33,843 bases of DNA from Zygnema cylindricum (lineage: Eukaryota > Streptophyta > Zygnematophyceae > Zygnematales > Zygnemataceae), in assembly GCA_037447655.1 (NCBI GenBank), contig JBBHKE010000914.1, positions 14,357 through 48,199 of the forward strand, written 5' to 3'. The notes beneath the pieces are model-generated. The model ran no database searches. It was not told the origin of the DNA and saw only the letters and a list, made by a program, of their open reading frames with translations. Below, one piece after another: positions 1 through 8,974 of this stretch (position 1 is its first letter; every line of letters begins with the position of its first letter). Position numbers and translations under genes: made by a program.

Positions 1-47
1 CCTCTCCCTCTCTCTCTCCACCGCCATGAAAATCTGCACTCTCTCTA

Positions 48-599
48 CTACACACCCCCCACCCCCACCACCCTGGGATGCCTCCTCAGCCTCTCCCTCA
101 CTGACGCTGCACACCCCCCACACATCATCTCTCTCACGTCTAAAAGTACCGCCACCTCTCTCTCTCCCTCTCCCTCCCCCCCTCCCTCTCTCTCCCTCTG
201 CTCCCCCTCCCTCTCCCCCTCTCTGGCCCCCTCCGCCTCCCTCTCCCTCTCCCTCTCCGCCCTCTCGCTCTCCGTCGCCAGCCGGGCGGCGGATGACGTG
301 ACCGCTGACGTCAGCACGGGTGATCTGCGCGGGGATGACGTCAGCGAATAGGGGCGGCGGGCTGAGGATGACGTCAGCGGGGTGGGGGTTTTCGCACGTG
401 CGGAGGGGGGGCTCCGGGGGTGAGGGAGAGGGGAGGGGAAGGGAGGGAGGGACAGGGAGGAGGAGGAGGAGGAGGGAAGGTGACGTGGCAGTCTAAAGGA
501 GTGCCACGTGGCAAAGGAAGGGAGAGAGAGAGATTTGTGAGGGAGGATTGGGTGGTGACACGTCATCGATTTTTGGGAGTGCCACGTGGCAGCCGCCAT
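48..599 (-). CDS. 5' part of a gene with an HMA metal-binding domain, probably a plastid Cu-transporting P1B ATPase (partial)
   Basis: The last ~35 residues of this open frame read AVLLDVREMMCGGCAASV followed by a helix-like RERLRRHPRVV. That is the start of a heavy-metal-associated domain: beta strand, M-x-C-x-x-C-type copper site (MMCGGC at 128-111), then helix. In known plant families the MMCGGC form is typical of PAA/HMA8-type plastid and thylakoid Cu+ ATPases, where one HMA domain follows a transit peptide. The ~140 residues before it are Ser/Pro/Arg-rich and poor in acidic residues at first, as in a transit peptide, then become a Glu/Arg-rich low-complexity stretch encoded by a CT/GA tract. 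I chose ATG 599 (context GCCATGGCGGC); an open GTG 12 bases upstream is not a likely eukaryotic start. The frame ends at 48 just after a G-rich run, so a splice donor or a frameshift lies there and the rest of the gene would be outside the window. HMA identity is fairly secure; ATPase identity and the start are inference. Confidence 0.55.
   Translation of the reverse strand: MAAATWHSQKSMTCHHPILPHKSLSLPSFATWHSFRLPRHLPSSSSSSLSLPPFPSPLPHPRSPPSARAKTPTPLTSSSARRPYSLTSSPRRSPVLTSAVTSSAARLATESERAEREREREAEGAREGEREGEQREREGGGEGEGEREVAVLLDVREMMCGGCAASVRERLRRHPRVVGVGGV
125..262 (+). repeat. CT-rich imperfect microsatellite inside the HMA-gene reading frame
   Basis: An almost pure pyrimidine tract of CTCTCC-type units. 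Read on the minus strand it encodes the Glu/Arg/Gly linker just before the HMA domain, so repeat length would directly change protein length. Confidence 0.8.
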
Positions 600-639
600 G
601 GCGTGACGCACTCAGATGGTGACACGTGGAGAGACAGTT

Positions 640-684
<45 letters not shown>

Positions 685-759
685 GACAATGCTGGGAAGG
701 TGGGATATTTGGTTGCCACGTGGCAGGGTTTGGAGAGCTCTACGGCAGGTGGACACGTG
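294..759. promoter_or_regulatory. Dense cluster of ACGT-core bZIP/bHLH-type sites (G-boxes and TGACGTCA palindromes)
   Basis: Directly visible sites: TGACGTCA at 306-313, 336-343 and 369-376; TGACGTG at 294-300; CACGTG at 395-400, 623-628 and 754-759; the 10-bp palindrome GCCACGTGGC at 503-512, 581-590 and 715-724; TGACGTGGCA at 481-490; GACACGTCA at 557-565. In plants these cores bind bZIP factors (ABF, HY5, TGA types) and bHLH PIF-type factors. The cluster lies upstream of and inside the N-terminal part of the minus-strand HMA frame, so it may be a promoter or 5' UTR whose true coding start lies closer to the HMA domain. The motifs are certain; regulatory function is inferred. Confidence 0.5.
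642..683 (+). repeat. (CT)n microsatellite
   Basis: About 40 bases of almost perfect CT dinucleotide, i.e. GA on the sense strand of the HMA gene, ~45 bases upstream of its proposed ATG. GAGA-type tracts are common in plant core promoters and 5' UTRs. Confidence 0.9.
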
Positions 760-953
760 GCAGGAGGGAGGCGGGGCGTAGAATAATGTGTACGGACGGG
801 AGGACGGAAGGAAACGGTCACCTTAAAAAAAAAAAAAGAAAAAAAAAGAGAGGAAGGCAAAAAAAAATTGTTCAGAGAAAACAAATTCACTGTTTCAAAC
901 TTTTCGGATTTCGTGCGATAGTAAAGTACTGTATTGAATGAATCGAAAAGAAC
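760..953. other. No gene seen; A-rich tail region
   Basis: Contains two poly-A/AG runs (about 823-848 and 858-868) and no coding signal that I recognise. Confidence 0.5.
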
Positions 954-1018
954 GTATTTTTCGTATTTTTAGTATTTTTCGTACTTTTTGTATTTTTAGT
1001 ATTTTTCGTGTTATTCGT
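954..1018 (+). repeat. Minisatellite of GTATTTTT-C/A units
   Basis: About seven imperfect head-to-tail copies of a 9-10 base unit (GTATTTTTC / GTATTTTTA). The repetitive Asn-Thr-Lys reading on the minus strand is a by-product. Confidence 0.8.
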
Positions 1019-1312
1019 GTTGAAAGTTTGTAACGCACCGAAAAGTGGTAAAAACTCAAAAATTGAAGTTCGAAAAATGGTTTTGAACCAATCACGTCCA
1101 CTTATTCGCTGATATAATTTTCCGGGCAGCATCTGGAAAAATAAAGTAATAAAATAATATATTTGTATATCGCTTTTAAAAAAACAATAAAAATAAATTG
1201 AAGAAAAAAAATAGGTGGAGGTAGATTTATCATTAAACTCCGAATAAGACAAAATGTCAAAGTCGAAAAAATGAATAACATCGACCAGAACAAACGTTTA
1301 TTTTAAATACAC

Positions 1313-1343
<31 letters not shown>

Positions 1344-1946
1344 TATATAAACATCTAAATAAAAATATATAATTCAGATATTCATATAAATGTAAATATA
1401 TATAAATATGTGTATATTTTTTGATATATTTATTTATATTATTATATATTTTATACCGTGGATACAAAAAGTCGTAAAAAATGACCCGCTACAGGATTTC
1501 AGTGGACTGGCGAAAAAAAAAAAGCAAATGTCGGTCGGACCAATCACGTTCGAGCGCGGAATTTCGTGCGATCTCATTATGGATAGGATCCGTCGAAAAC
1601 TGCCACGTGGACATCAAACGTGTGATCCACTCTGACAAGGCTTCCACACCAATTAAAACCTTAAAGAAGTTAAGGGCGATTTTATTTTTCATGGAAACCG
1701 AGAGAATTCGGATTCCTTGTCGTATATGCCAATAATCTTAAAGAGAGAATATGGATAATAAATGGCATATTTAGTATGTAGGATGCGGCAAAACAAAAGG
1801 GTAGGGTTTTGTAATTTTTTGTCGTTTACATAAAGATTTTGAGGTTACACCGACAAAATCTTTGCGCCGTACGAAGAAAGTATAAAACTTGAACAACAAT
1901 TTATCATTTATGTCACATCCTCACACTTGATGTGCACTTCAAATTG
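1019..1946. other. AT-rich non-coding stretch with an AT microsatellite
   Basis: AT-rich, with a TA dinucleotide run near 1318-1342 and TATA-like sequence to about 1450. A single CACGTG sits at 1604-1609. I see no supported gene. Confidence 0.5.
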
Positions 1947-2030
1947 TCGTTTTCCCGTTTTGTCGTGTTAGCAATTTGTCGTGTTCCCAATTTGTCGTGT
2001 TCTCGTGGTCACTTTTTTGTCGTGTGACCC
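1947..2030 (+). repeat. Short imperfect tandem repeat, TTGTCGTGTT core
   Basis: Four or five spaced copies of TTGTCGTGTT with related flanks (CAATTTGTCGTGTTC). No gene in this interval is convincing. Confidence 0.6.
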
Positions 2031-2288
2031 ACGCCACGTCATGCCAGCTCTCGTGAAAAACGCCAAAATTCCTCGGGTTCCAATTTACGAATATAAATCG
2101 AAGTGACACCCGACCAACGAATATATTAACTACTCCGCACGTTTCGTACTTTTTCGACATTTTCGCACTTGGGAGAGTACACGCTATTTTTTTTCTTTGC
2201 CCGTCTCGCATTTTTCAATAAAAAAATTGAAGGGATCTCGGACCTCCACTTTCATTCATGGATCTTTGCTAAAGTTTACGCCGACGCC

Positions 2289-2381
2289 GCCTCTCCCTCT
2301 CCCTCTCCCCCACTCCCTCTCCTCTTTACTCCCTCTCCCCCACTCCTCCCCCACTCCCTCTCCTCTTCACTCCCTCTTCCT
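2289..2381 (+). repeat. CT-rich microsatellite
   Basis: Imperfect CTCCCTCTCC/CCCACTCC units; pyrimidine-rich on the plus strand, no coding meaning seen. Confidence 0.8.
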
Positions 2382-3437
2382 GTAGTGAAACACGGAAGGG
2401 GTTTTTTAGGGTTTTGGTACGGTATATAGAGAAGATGTGCTGACTTTTTTTGCGCCGAATTAGGTGATAGGTTGAAAAAAAAAAGACGAAAAAAAACGAA
2501 ATCACGAAGCCATGGCATAAAGTTACAAAATTAGCGACGTCGACAAGTGTCACAAATGAGCATGACGTTCACAATGTCACAATAAACATGACGTACAAAC
2601 CTCCGATGTCACAAAAAGTTTGATAAAATACGGTGCGATAACAAACAATGTAGACGTCTACAACCGTCACAAGCAACCGTCACAAGCTGTAACAAAGTAA
2701 TGATATCTGTCTTTGCGCATTTGGAACCGCTGATGTCCAATTCGTACGGATTTCGGCTTTTTTACAAAAACTACGTAATATTCGTCGATTTCATACTTTT
2801 AGTAGATTTCATTTTTCTCTATGGAAATGTACGAAAGTGTACGAAAAGTGTAATCCTAAAAAATCCTTAAAAACTTCAAAAGTACCGTAAATAAACTGAG
2901 ATGCTCAAAATTATATGAGAAAATTTTAAAATCCCTAGAAGTACAGAAATCTAAGGCACCTGTACTGAAATATAAAGGAACGTACGGCTATGTACCCTAA
3001 AACCCTAAAATCCCCTTTATAATAAAGGACGTAAATTTAACGGCACTGTACGAGAGTGTACTAAAATTGTAACGCAGGTGTACAGTACTGAAATGTAAGA
3101 GAATGTACGTAAATGTAGCCTAAAATCCCCGAAATAAATAACCCTAAAAATACGAGCACTGTACGTCAGAGGTCGCAAAAGTCATAATTTTAGGTGACGG
3201 AAACCGACAAATTTATTTTTTTCAAAATCTGAGTACCCGACGCCCGACCAGGTTATGTCACGCTCCTAAATTGTTACCCGTTACCCGAAACGCGTTCACG
3301 AAAATAAAAGTTAACCGAAACTCGATTTCTAGCGACTAACCGTACCCGAAAAATTACAAATTTACAACGCTCATTGTCATTAGCGTTAAGCATTTATTAG
3401 TGTTAATGAAAAATTATGATTAATAATACTACACCGC
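2382..3437. other. Non-coding AT-rich stretch with small dispersed repeats
   Basis: No gene seen. Two repeat families are visible: six or more GTCACAA motifs between about 2548 and 2690, and a ~120-base period repeat at 2961-3145 listed separately. CCCTAAA-like words occur near 3000 but too few to call telomeric DNA. Confidence 0.5.
2961..3145 (+). repeat. Two degenerate direct repeats, ~120-base spacing
   Basis: A segment of the form TACTGAAATRTAA...GTACG...ATGTA.CCTAAAA.TCCCC occurs at about 2965-3026 and again at about 3088-3142. Decayed tandem duplication; no function proposed. Confidence 0.5.
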
Positions 3438-3930
3438 GAATCGTAATTAGAGTAAAGAAATAATTAGAGGAAAAAAATTAAAAAAAATGATAAGAGTTAT
3501 GAACTCTAATTTGGGTGATCAATTGTTTTAAAAAAAAAAAATTACTCTAATTTATCAATAACTCTAATTTGGGCGTAAATTTGGGCGGTGATTATATCTA
3601 CAGTAAATTAGGTAATTGTATAGAATCTGACAAAACGTACATTTTCACATCATTATGACGTTTGCACTACGCGGTTTGTTAAAACGCAGTTACAAGATAA
3701 CGGTCTGTATCATTATTAGTACTTTTTTACTTAATAAAGTACAACTTTGCACGGTCAGACACCGACTGTACGCCACACTATTTAAAACGGCACTGTATTA
3801 GAGTTATTAACGCTCATTAAAAAAGTAACTTAAATAATGTAAAGAATAATTTAGAATAATGCAATTCTATTTATGGTGATAGAGTCAAATTTAGTGACGG
3901 AATTAGCGTACATAACTCTAATTACGATTC
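3438..3930. mobile_element. MITE-like segment bounded by a perfect 16-bp inverted repeat
   Basis: GAATCGTAATTAGAGT at 3438-3453 is exactly the reverse complement of ACTCTAATTACGATTC at 3915-3930. The 493-base interior is AT-rich, has no coding potential and repeats the ACTCTAATT word several times. This fits a non-autonomous DNA transposon, but I see no clear target-site duplication, so the ends may not be the true termini. Confidence 0.45.
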
Positions 3931-4004
3931 AAGATGTATTTAATATTAGAAATCGGCGATATTCAACTTATCGCAAGGGCGCCAAAGTATTAACTTTGGA
4001 AAAT

Positions 4005-4075
4005 GGCCAAACTGGGGTTCGAACTCGGGACCTGTGTGAACCGTACACTAGCTCTACCAACTGAGCTAACCGGCC
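4005..4075 (-). tRNA. Decayed tRNA-like sequence (tRNA pseudogene or SINE head)
   Basis: Read on the minus strand, 71 bases can be laid out as a cloverleaf: 7-base acceptor GGCCGGT with TTTGGCC (four Watson-Crick pairs, two G-T pairs, one mismatch), a canonical D arm TAGCTCAGTTGGTAGAGC, a 5+7+5 anticodon arm with loop ACGGTTC (triplet GGT), a 4-base variable loop and the T loop TTCGAAC. The A box and B box are nearly ideal. Against a working gene: C instead of T before the anticodon, two mismatches in the T stem and one each in the acceptor and anticodon stems. Best read as a pseudogene or the promoter head of a tRNA-derived SINE. Confidence 0.5.
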
Positions 4076-4754
4076 GATGGGTAAATGGATTGTTAGAGTC
4101 ACAACTGTAATCTGCCGTCGCGGTTTGTCACGCGGCAAACTAGTTTGTCTTTACATCAAGCGTGTGGTCTTGGTTGGCTTATTATCATTACGTTTTTCAA
4201 GTGGTTTCGTAGATTCCTGGTCTCAAGTAGATTCGGTTTTGCAAGGACCACGTTCAGTTGTCGTTTGGTGTGTACAGTTTCAATTGTAGTGTACGGTTTT
4301 GTTTGCAGTGTACATTTTAGATATACGTTTGATTATTACCTTAGTACTATGTAGTTTCCCGTGTAGACGCGATTTGATTGGTAGGCGCTTCGCGCGCACT
4401 TTATGTTTGGTTTGGAGTTTTAGTTTGAAATAGTAACGTAATGTTTGAAGTTCTATATATTGAAGCTTAGAGGGAGAGGGACTTTAACCTTTGTGAATGA
4501 AATCTATGGAATATATTAGCTTCCTTGGACAGCTCCCTCTCGTGGAATTTTATGAATGCTTCCGCTGTATTTTGCACTCCTAATTTAGTGTGAGACCCTT
4601 CACCCTTGACCTTTTCTTTTATTTGAAGAGTTAAAGGATCTTTTAACGTAACAAACACTCTATTTGTCCAAAAGGTCTCTTCGGTCACAATCTTTTTGGA
4701 TTTTTCGTTTGTTTTGTAATTCAACATGTTATAGGTTTATCAATTGTTCTTCGA

Positions 4755-4981
4755 AAACCACTAGAAAATTTAATTGCACATACTGTAGTTGTTGGAGTGA
4801 AATCGAGCATCTATTACATCACGAAAAACTTTGGTCTATCATTAATGGTAACAAAACTGAACCTTCTAACGCCACCTCCAAATTAGCTTGGCTCATTTGC
4901 AAGGAGGCCCATTCTAGGCTTGTTTTTGCTATTAAGACGGAGATTCTCCTTTTTATGAGTAGGAGAACCAATCTTCGTTAA
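4755..4981 (+). pseudogene. Copia gag fragment (UBN2-like)
   Basis: The reading includes W.EIEHLLHHEKLWSIINGN and then TEPSNATSKLAW, the typical copia gag pattern of tryptophan, a helix, LW..I.G, and a later conserved W in an Ala-rich helix. No zinc knuckle remains. A sister copy (IEHLLYQEKLWSII) lies at 9529-9680. Confidence 0.6.
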
Positions 4982-5244
4982 AAAAACTCCTACGTCGTTC
5001 TCACCTAAATTATTACCGCTAGCTACTTATATCAGTATATTCCATCCTACATTCAACCCACAAAGTCTTAGGTGGGCTACTTAAAGTATTACTTCGTAAA
5101 ACGATACTGTTTTTGTAATTTATTGTGGCTTGCCAACCTCCTATTCCGATTTTTTTTTGTCTTTCAACAACCAGACAACACCGTATCTCTCAAGGCTCTT
5201 TTTATTCAGAAAGAGACAAAACAAAATCATAGAAAAGTAACATG

Positions 5245-5597
5245 CATCTATCTAGCCAACTTGGCCACCATATTCTTTCTGTTGTCGATATTGCAGTGCA
5301 CTAAACCATTAATGTTTATCTCGCTTTAAATTGCAAATATGAACATCAAGTGGTTCCGTTGTATAGGTGGGCATAGACATATTGGTGGGAGCAACTTTTA
5401 TCCGACCAAGCTTGTTCGGTAGTAGCAGTTTAACAAGTTGCATAGAAAATTTGGCCATGACGATTTTGTTTGTCTACCCTCAACTATACGAATACAACCA
5501 CGTTGTAATAGTTAAGATTTTTTATTATCAAATTTTTATCAATATCCAACTTTCATCTATCTACGCATATGACCAGGTGTCTTGCACACTCAATTAG
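5245..5597 (+). pseudogene. Copia pre-integrase and integrase-core remnant
   Basis: At 5245 one frame reads HLSSQLGHHILSVV, resembling the pre-integrase HxRLGHP motif. At about 5450-5590 another frame reads TILFVYPQLYEYNHVVIVKI then FINIQLSS, resembling the integrase stretch WVYPLK.KSDV...F..FV..QF. The catalytic aspartates are not intact. Assigned by motif order between gag and RT. Confidence 0.45.
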
Positions 5598-5810
5598 ATG
5601 GGTACGTCGCCCATTATTGTTTGAACTGTCCCCATTGTTGCCATGTGAATTTGGATACCGTTTTTCCCCATTTTGTGTTTTTCCCTCTACGGCCGCTCAC
5701 ATTTGGAACATACACCACATTCATGTTAAAATAACATGGTTTATGGCGCTTTTATTAAAGAGATTTTTCCAGCCAACTCAAAGGTCGAGGACGCAACACT
5801 TTTTCACCTC

Positions 5811-6130
5811 TCAAATTCTCATACGGCCTTAAAAAAGCCCCTCTGTGAGAAAAAAATATCTTGAGGCCGTTTGTCTTAGTGAAAGCTTTTGCGAACTTTC
5901 TATTCGTACAAGCTACTACAAACACTCTAGTCATCCTAATCATCGATGTCGATGATCTTCGATGCCAACCCCTTCCTTCCCATCATTATTGACTTCAAAC
6001 CATGTTAAACACACGTTTTACAATAACAGGATTGGGGTTCCTGATTATTGCCTATATACTCTAAACATCCGTGACCGCCTTACCAGAATTGTATGCTTGC
6101 ATCAAAAAAAGTACGTTCTCGGAGGAAAAA
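5811..6130 (+). pseudogene. Copia reverse-transcriptase remnant
   Basis: In one frame, LKFSYGLKKAPL matches the copia landmark LKKSLYGLKQAPR, and LFVQATTNTLVILIIDVDDL matches the catalytic block normally written LLIYVDDL. The catalytic box at 5945-5956 reads DVDD rather than YVDD. About 120 bases later, RIVCLHQKKYVL matches the RT C-terminal I.L.Q.KYV.DLL motif. At least one in-frame stop (within the bases after the YGLK box) kills the frame. Confidence 0.65.
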
Positions 6131-6169
6131 TGTAGCAGTCAGGTCTCGGACAAGTTTTCTTTGTTTGAG

Positions 6170-6495
6170 TGTAATCTTATCCGGACCTCTTTGGCTGTTA
6201 ATGTTGAACTTAGCAAGAACGCTTGTGGGTCTATTTCTCTGGGACACACATGATCAAATTGTAGCCAGCTTTATGAATGCCTCAACCGGCACCCATCTTT
6301 ACATTCTTGCTGTAGTTGATCAATTGAGGCAGTTTATGCCCAATCGTACAGTTGAGAATCTTCTTGCAACCAAACGAGTTTGTTTCTTTTAGGGTACAAG
6401 ATCTCTTCAGCTCAATTCTCTTGTTTCGCCTCTTTCAACCTTGTTGGTTGTATTTGGAGTGTACTATCGAGAAGGATCACACTTACTCTCCTCCT
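6170..6495 (+). pseudogene. Copia connection/RNase H remnant
   Basis: One frame carries DQIVASFMNASTGTHLYILA, then QFMPNRTVENLLATKRV, matching YRQ.VGSL.Y...TRPD...AV..VSQFM..P...H..A.KRVLRYL. The frame then meets a stop but continues as GTRSLQLN, in the place of the usual LKGT. An earlier frame gives LAVNVELSKN, matching the P.....L preceding block. Confidence 0.6.
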
Positions 6496-6499
6496 AAAT

Positions 6500-6890
6500 C
6501 ACTCCAAAAGCTCACGAAGTAATTTCCAAGGCAATCAAGAGAAATTCCACAATGTAGCAAAAGAAATTCTTTATTGAATATAATAGTAGTACAAAGGTGG
6601 TAATTGCAAAGTAGGTTGACGGTATATACCTTTCTATCAAATGGAAGATATTCTACTCAATATATATATTTTCGTTGTCTTAGTACAATCTAGAAACTCC
6701 CTAAAGGGTTTTCCCTGGATTTTCTCCTTTCTTTGAAACCATACTAAATTCTTAAACAAGGTCCTACAGCACAAGAGTATTCTAAAGGGTTTCACCAAGT
6801 ATCTATAAGATTCTCGCCTCCCTAGAATCCCCCCTAAGCCTTCTTGGTCGTTACACGTCACACCCACATTTTGAAAAGGTTCTAGTAACA
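6500..6890 (-). mobile_element. Possible LTR remnant in reverse orientation
   Basis: Read on the minus strand it begins TGTTACTAGAACC at 6890 after a G-rich GCGGGGCCAAA that could be a polypurine end, has a TATA-like AAATATATATATT near 6670 and an AATAAAG near 6570. It interrupts the end of the older copia element. The 3' boundary and target-site duplication are not defined, so this is an inference. Confidence 0.35.
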
Positions 6891-7420
6891 TTTGGCCCCG
6901 CATTCGTGTTGAGGCAACGCCAAGCCAGCGTGGAGCTTCATCAGCGCCGAGCCGCTGTTAAGCCCGCGTCAAATAGAAAATTATATTCAATAAAACGTTT
7001 ACATCTCCTTTTCTTCCTAAACTTCACTTTTTTTTTGATATATAAAACTACTTTATTCACCATCTAAAGTAGTCTCTCACTAACACCAAAAATAAAAACT
7101 ACAAGACTTTTTCTCCTCTCTCTCACAAACACCAAAAATCAAAACACCACTTCGTTCTCCTCACGTCACTAATTCCACTCAGACTCCATTTACACTAATT
7201 TGACACTTAGGGTATAGTTACATCAGTTGAAGAGTGAGGTTTAATACAAAATTTTGTACTTGTGCGTATCATGCCGTACAATATTTTTGTGAGTTTCTTG
7301 AAAATAACATTACAAAAAATAAGATTACGATTCTCCTAGTATTTGGGAGAAAACATCAACCATCCAATTACATTTTGGTGTTCATCTGCGAAGCAATCGC
7401 TCCATCCGCCTCTGTAATGT
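6891..7420. other. No gene seen
   Basis: GC-richer for the first ~80 bases, possibly the internal end of the element whose LTR is at 6500-6890, then AT-rich with a small direct repeat (CTCTCAC.AACACCAAAAAT near 7074 and 7119). Confidence 0.4.
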
Positions 7421-7500
7421 TGAACCCAACCCACCTCGCGGAGGTGAGTTCACCATTACAAAACTTGAACCCACCTCGCGGAGGTGAGTCCACCATTACT
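7421..7500 (+). repeat. Tandem pair of ~40-base units, each with a strong hairpin
   Basis: The unit ..CCACCTCGCGGAGGTGAGT.CACCATTAC occurs twice. Each carries the inverted repeat CACCTC-GCG-GAGGTG (7432-7446 and 7472-7486), and the two hairpins can also pair with each other. Confidence 0.7.
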
Positions 7501-7689
7501 GAACCAGTCAATTGCTACATTTGGACGATACACACGTGCGTCGATGAAAATTGAAAATTTTCACACGTCCCCAAAGTCACGTGCCTTCAAACAAGGTGAC
7601 CGTAAAATCTTTGCCGAAAAGAAATATGGTTTTTTCTTGAAAGTCAGCTGAGTGAAAGAGATCTTTGAGGTACATTGACGCGGTACACT

Positions 7690-8815
7690 TGCGAAGGAGA
7701 GTGATAAGGAGTGGGATAGGGAAAGTTAGAAGGAGAGGGAGAGCGAGAGACTAAGAAGGAGAGGGGGAGAGGAAGAGAGGGAAAGGAGAGAGGGAGAAAG
7801 GGAGATAAGGAGAGAGGGAGATAGGGAGAGACAGAGGCAAAGGGATAAAGGGAGAGTTAGAGGGATAGGGAGGGGGGAAAAAGGGAGAGGGGGATAAAGG
7901 GAGATGGAGAGGGAGAGAGGTTGAGAGGGAGATAGGTACAGAGGGAAATAAGAAGACAAGGAGAGACGGAGAGAGGGAGAGAGGTAAAGTGTACGGCAAA
8001 ATTGGAGGGAGAGGGAGAGGTGGAGTGGGAGGCGTGGAGAGGGAGAGAAGGAAGGAGGGAAAGAGAGAGGTGGACGTGGAGGAAGAGGGAGAATGAGAGG
8101 GGATAGAGGGAGAGGGAGTGGATGAGCGAGAAGGAGAGGGAGAGGGAGAGTTAGTAGGTTAGGGGGAGAGAGAGATAGGGAAAGAGGGAGAGAAAGTGCG
8201 AGGGATAAAATAAGAGAGAGATATAGGGAGAGAGGGAAAGATGGAGTCAAAGGGAAAGGTATAGTTAGAGGGAGAAGGAGATGTAGAGGGCCAGAGGGGA
8301 AAAGGAGATCTCTAGAGAGGGAGAGAGGGAAAGTGGGAGAAAGGGAGATAGGGAGAGAGAGGGAGAGAGGCGATGGTAGAGGCAAAAGGAGGAAAGGGAG
8401 AGGAAGATGGAGAGGGGGAGAAGGCGACCAGGAGAGGAGAGGAGGAAGGGAAGAGAGTGAGAAATAGAGGGAGAGAGAGGGTAGGGAAAGTGGAAGCCAA
8501 GGAGAGGGATAGAGGGAGTGAGGAGAGAGAGGAAATTTTTTTGGAAAATATCGAGAGAGAGGGAGAGAGGAAGAGATGGAAGTAGGGAGAGAGGAGAGAG
8601 AGGGCCAAAAAAATAGAGGGATAGATAGAGGTTGAGAGGAAAAAAGAAAAAAAGAGAAGGAGAGAGAAAGAGAATGGGAAAGAGAGGGAGAGAGAAGGAG
8701 AGAAAAGGTGAGAGTGAGGGAAAAAAAAGTGAGAGGGAGAGAGAGGGGTTAAGAGAGAGAAAGAGGGGTTGAGAGGAAGAGAAAGGAAAAGGAGAGGAAC
8801 AGAGTGAAAATACCT
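7690..8815 (+). repeat. 1.1-kb homopurine (GA/GGGA) tract
   Basis: Almost uninterrupted purines in GAGAGGGAGAG-type units, with only scattered pyrimidines. The long open frames rich in Ser/Pro/Leu on the complementary strand are low-complexity artefacts. Tracts of this kind with mirror symmetry can adopt triplex (H-DNA) structures. Confidence 0.85.
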
Positions 8816-8974
8816 ATCCTTCCGATGTTTTTATGTTTTTGGTTTTTTTATGGGGTGCAGGGAGATCCAACAAAATAACTTCGAGGGTGTATTCCCTCCA
8901 ATAAATCTCAAAAATCTCAAATACTTGTGAGGTCTCCTCCACTTAATCCCACCATTTTTTCGTTTATACTTGTT

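Larger units (their letters stand above)
4450..6500 (+). mobile_element. Ancient Ty1/copia element, fragments in the canonical order
   Basis: Short frames, each broken by stops and shifts, line up with copia polyprotein in order: gag (about 4755-4980), pre-integrase and integrase (5245-5597), reverse transcriptase (5811-6130) and RNase H (6170-6495). Upstream of gag, 4590-4740 matches 9240-9470 of the second copy and is probably 5' LTR plus a degenerate primer-binding region (TATAGGTTTATCAA). Protease and the N-terminal half of RT are missing. Total size (~2 kb) is far below an intact copia (~5 kb), so large deletions have occurred. It was recognised by motifs only. Confidence 0.65.

Noticed and set aside
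2985-3010. CCCTAAA-type telomere-like words
   Set aside because: Only two or three imperfect units; similar words recur in AT-rich DNA elsewhere in the window.
7726-8608. Long Ser/Pro/Leu frames on the minus strand
   Set aside because: They are direct translations of a purine/pyrimidine microsatellite; no start context, domain or composition expected of a gene.
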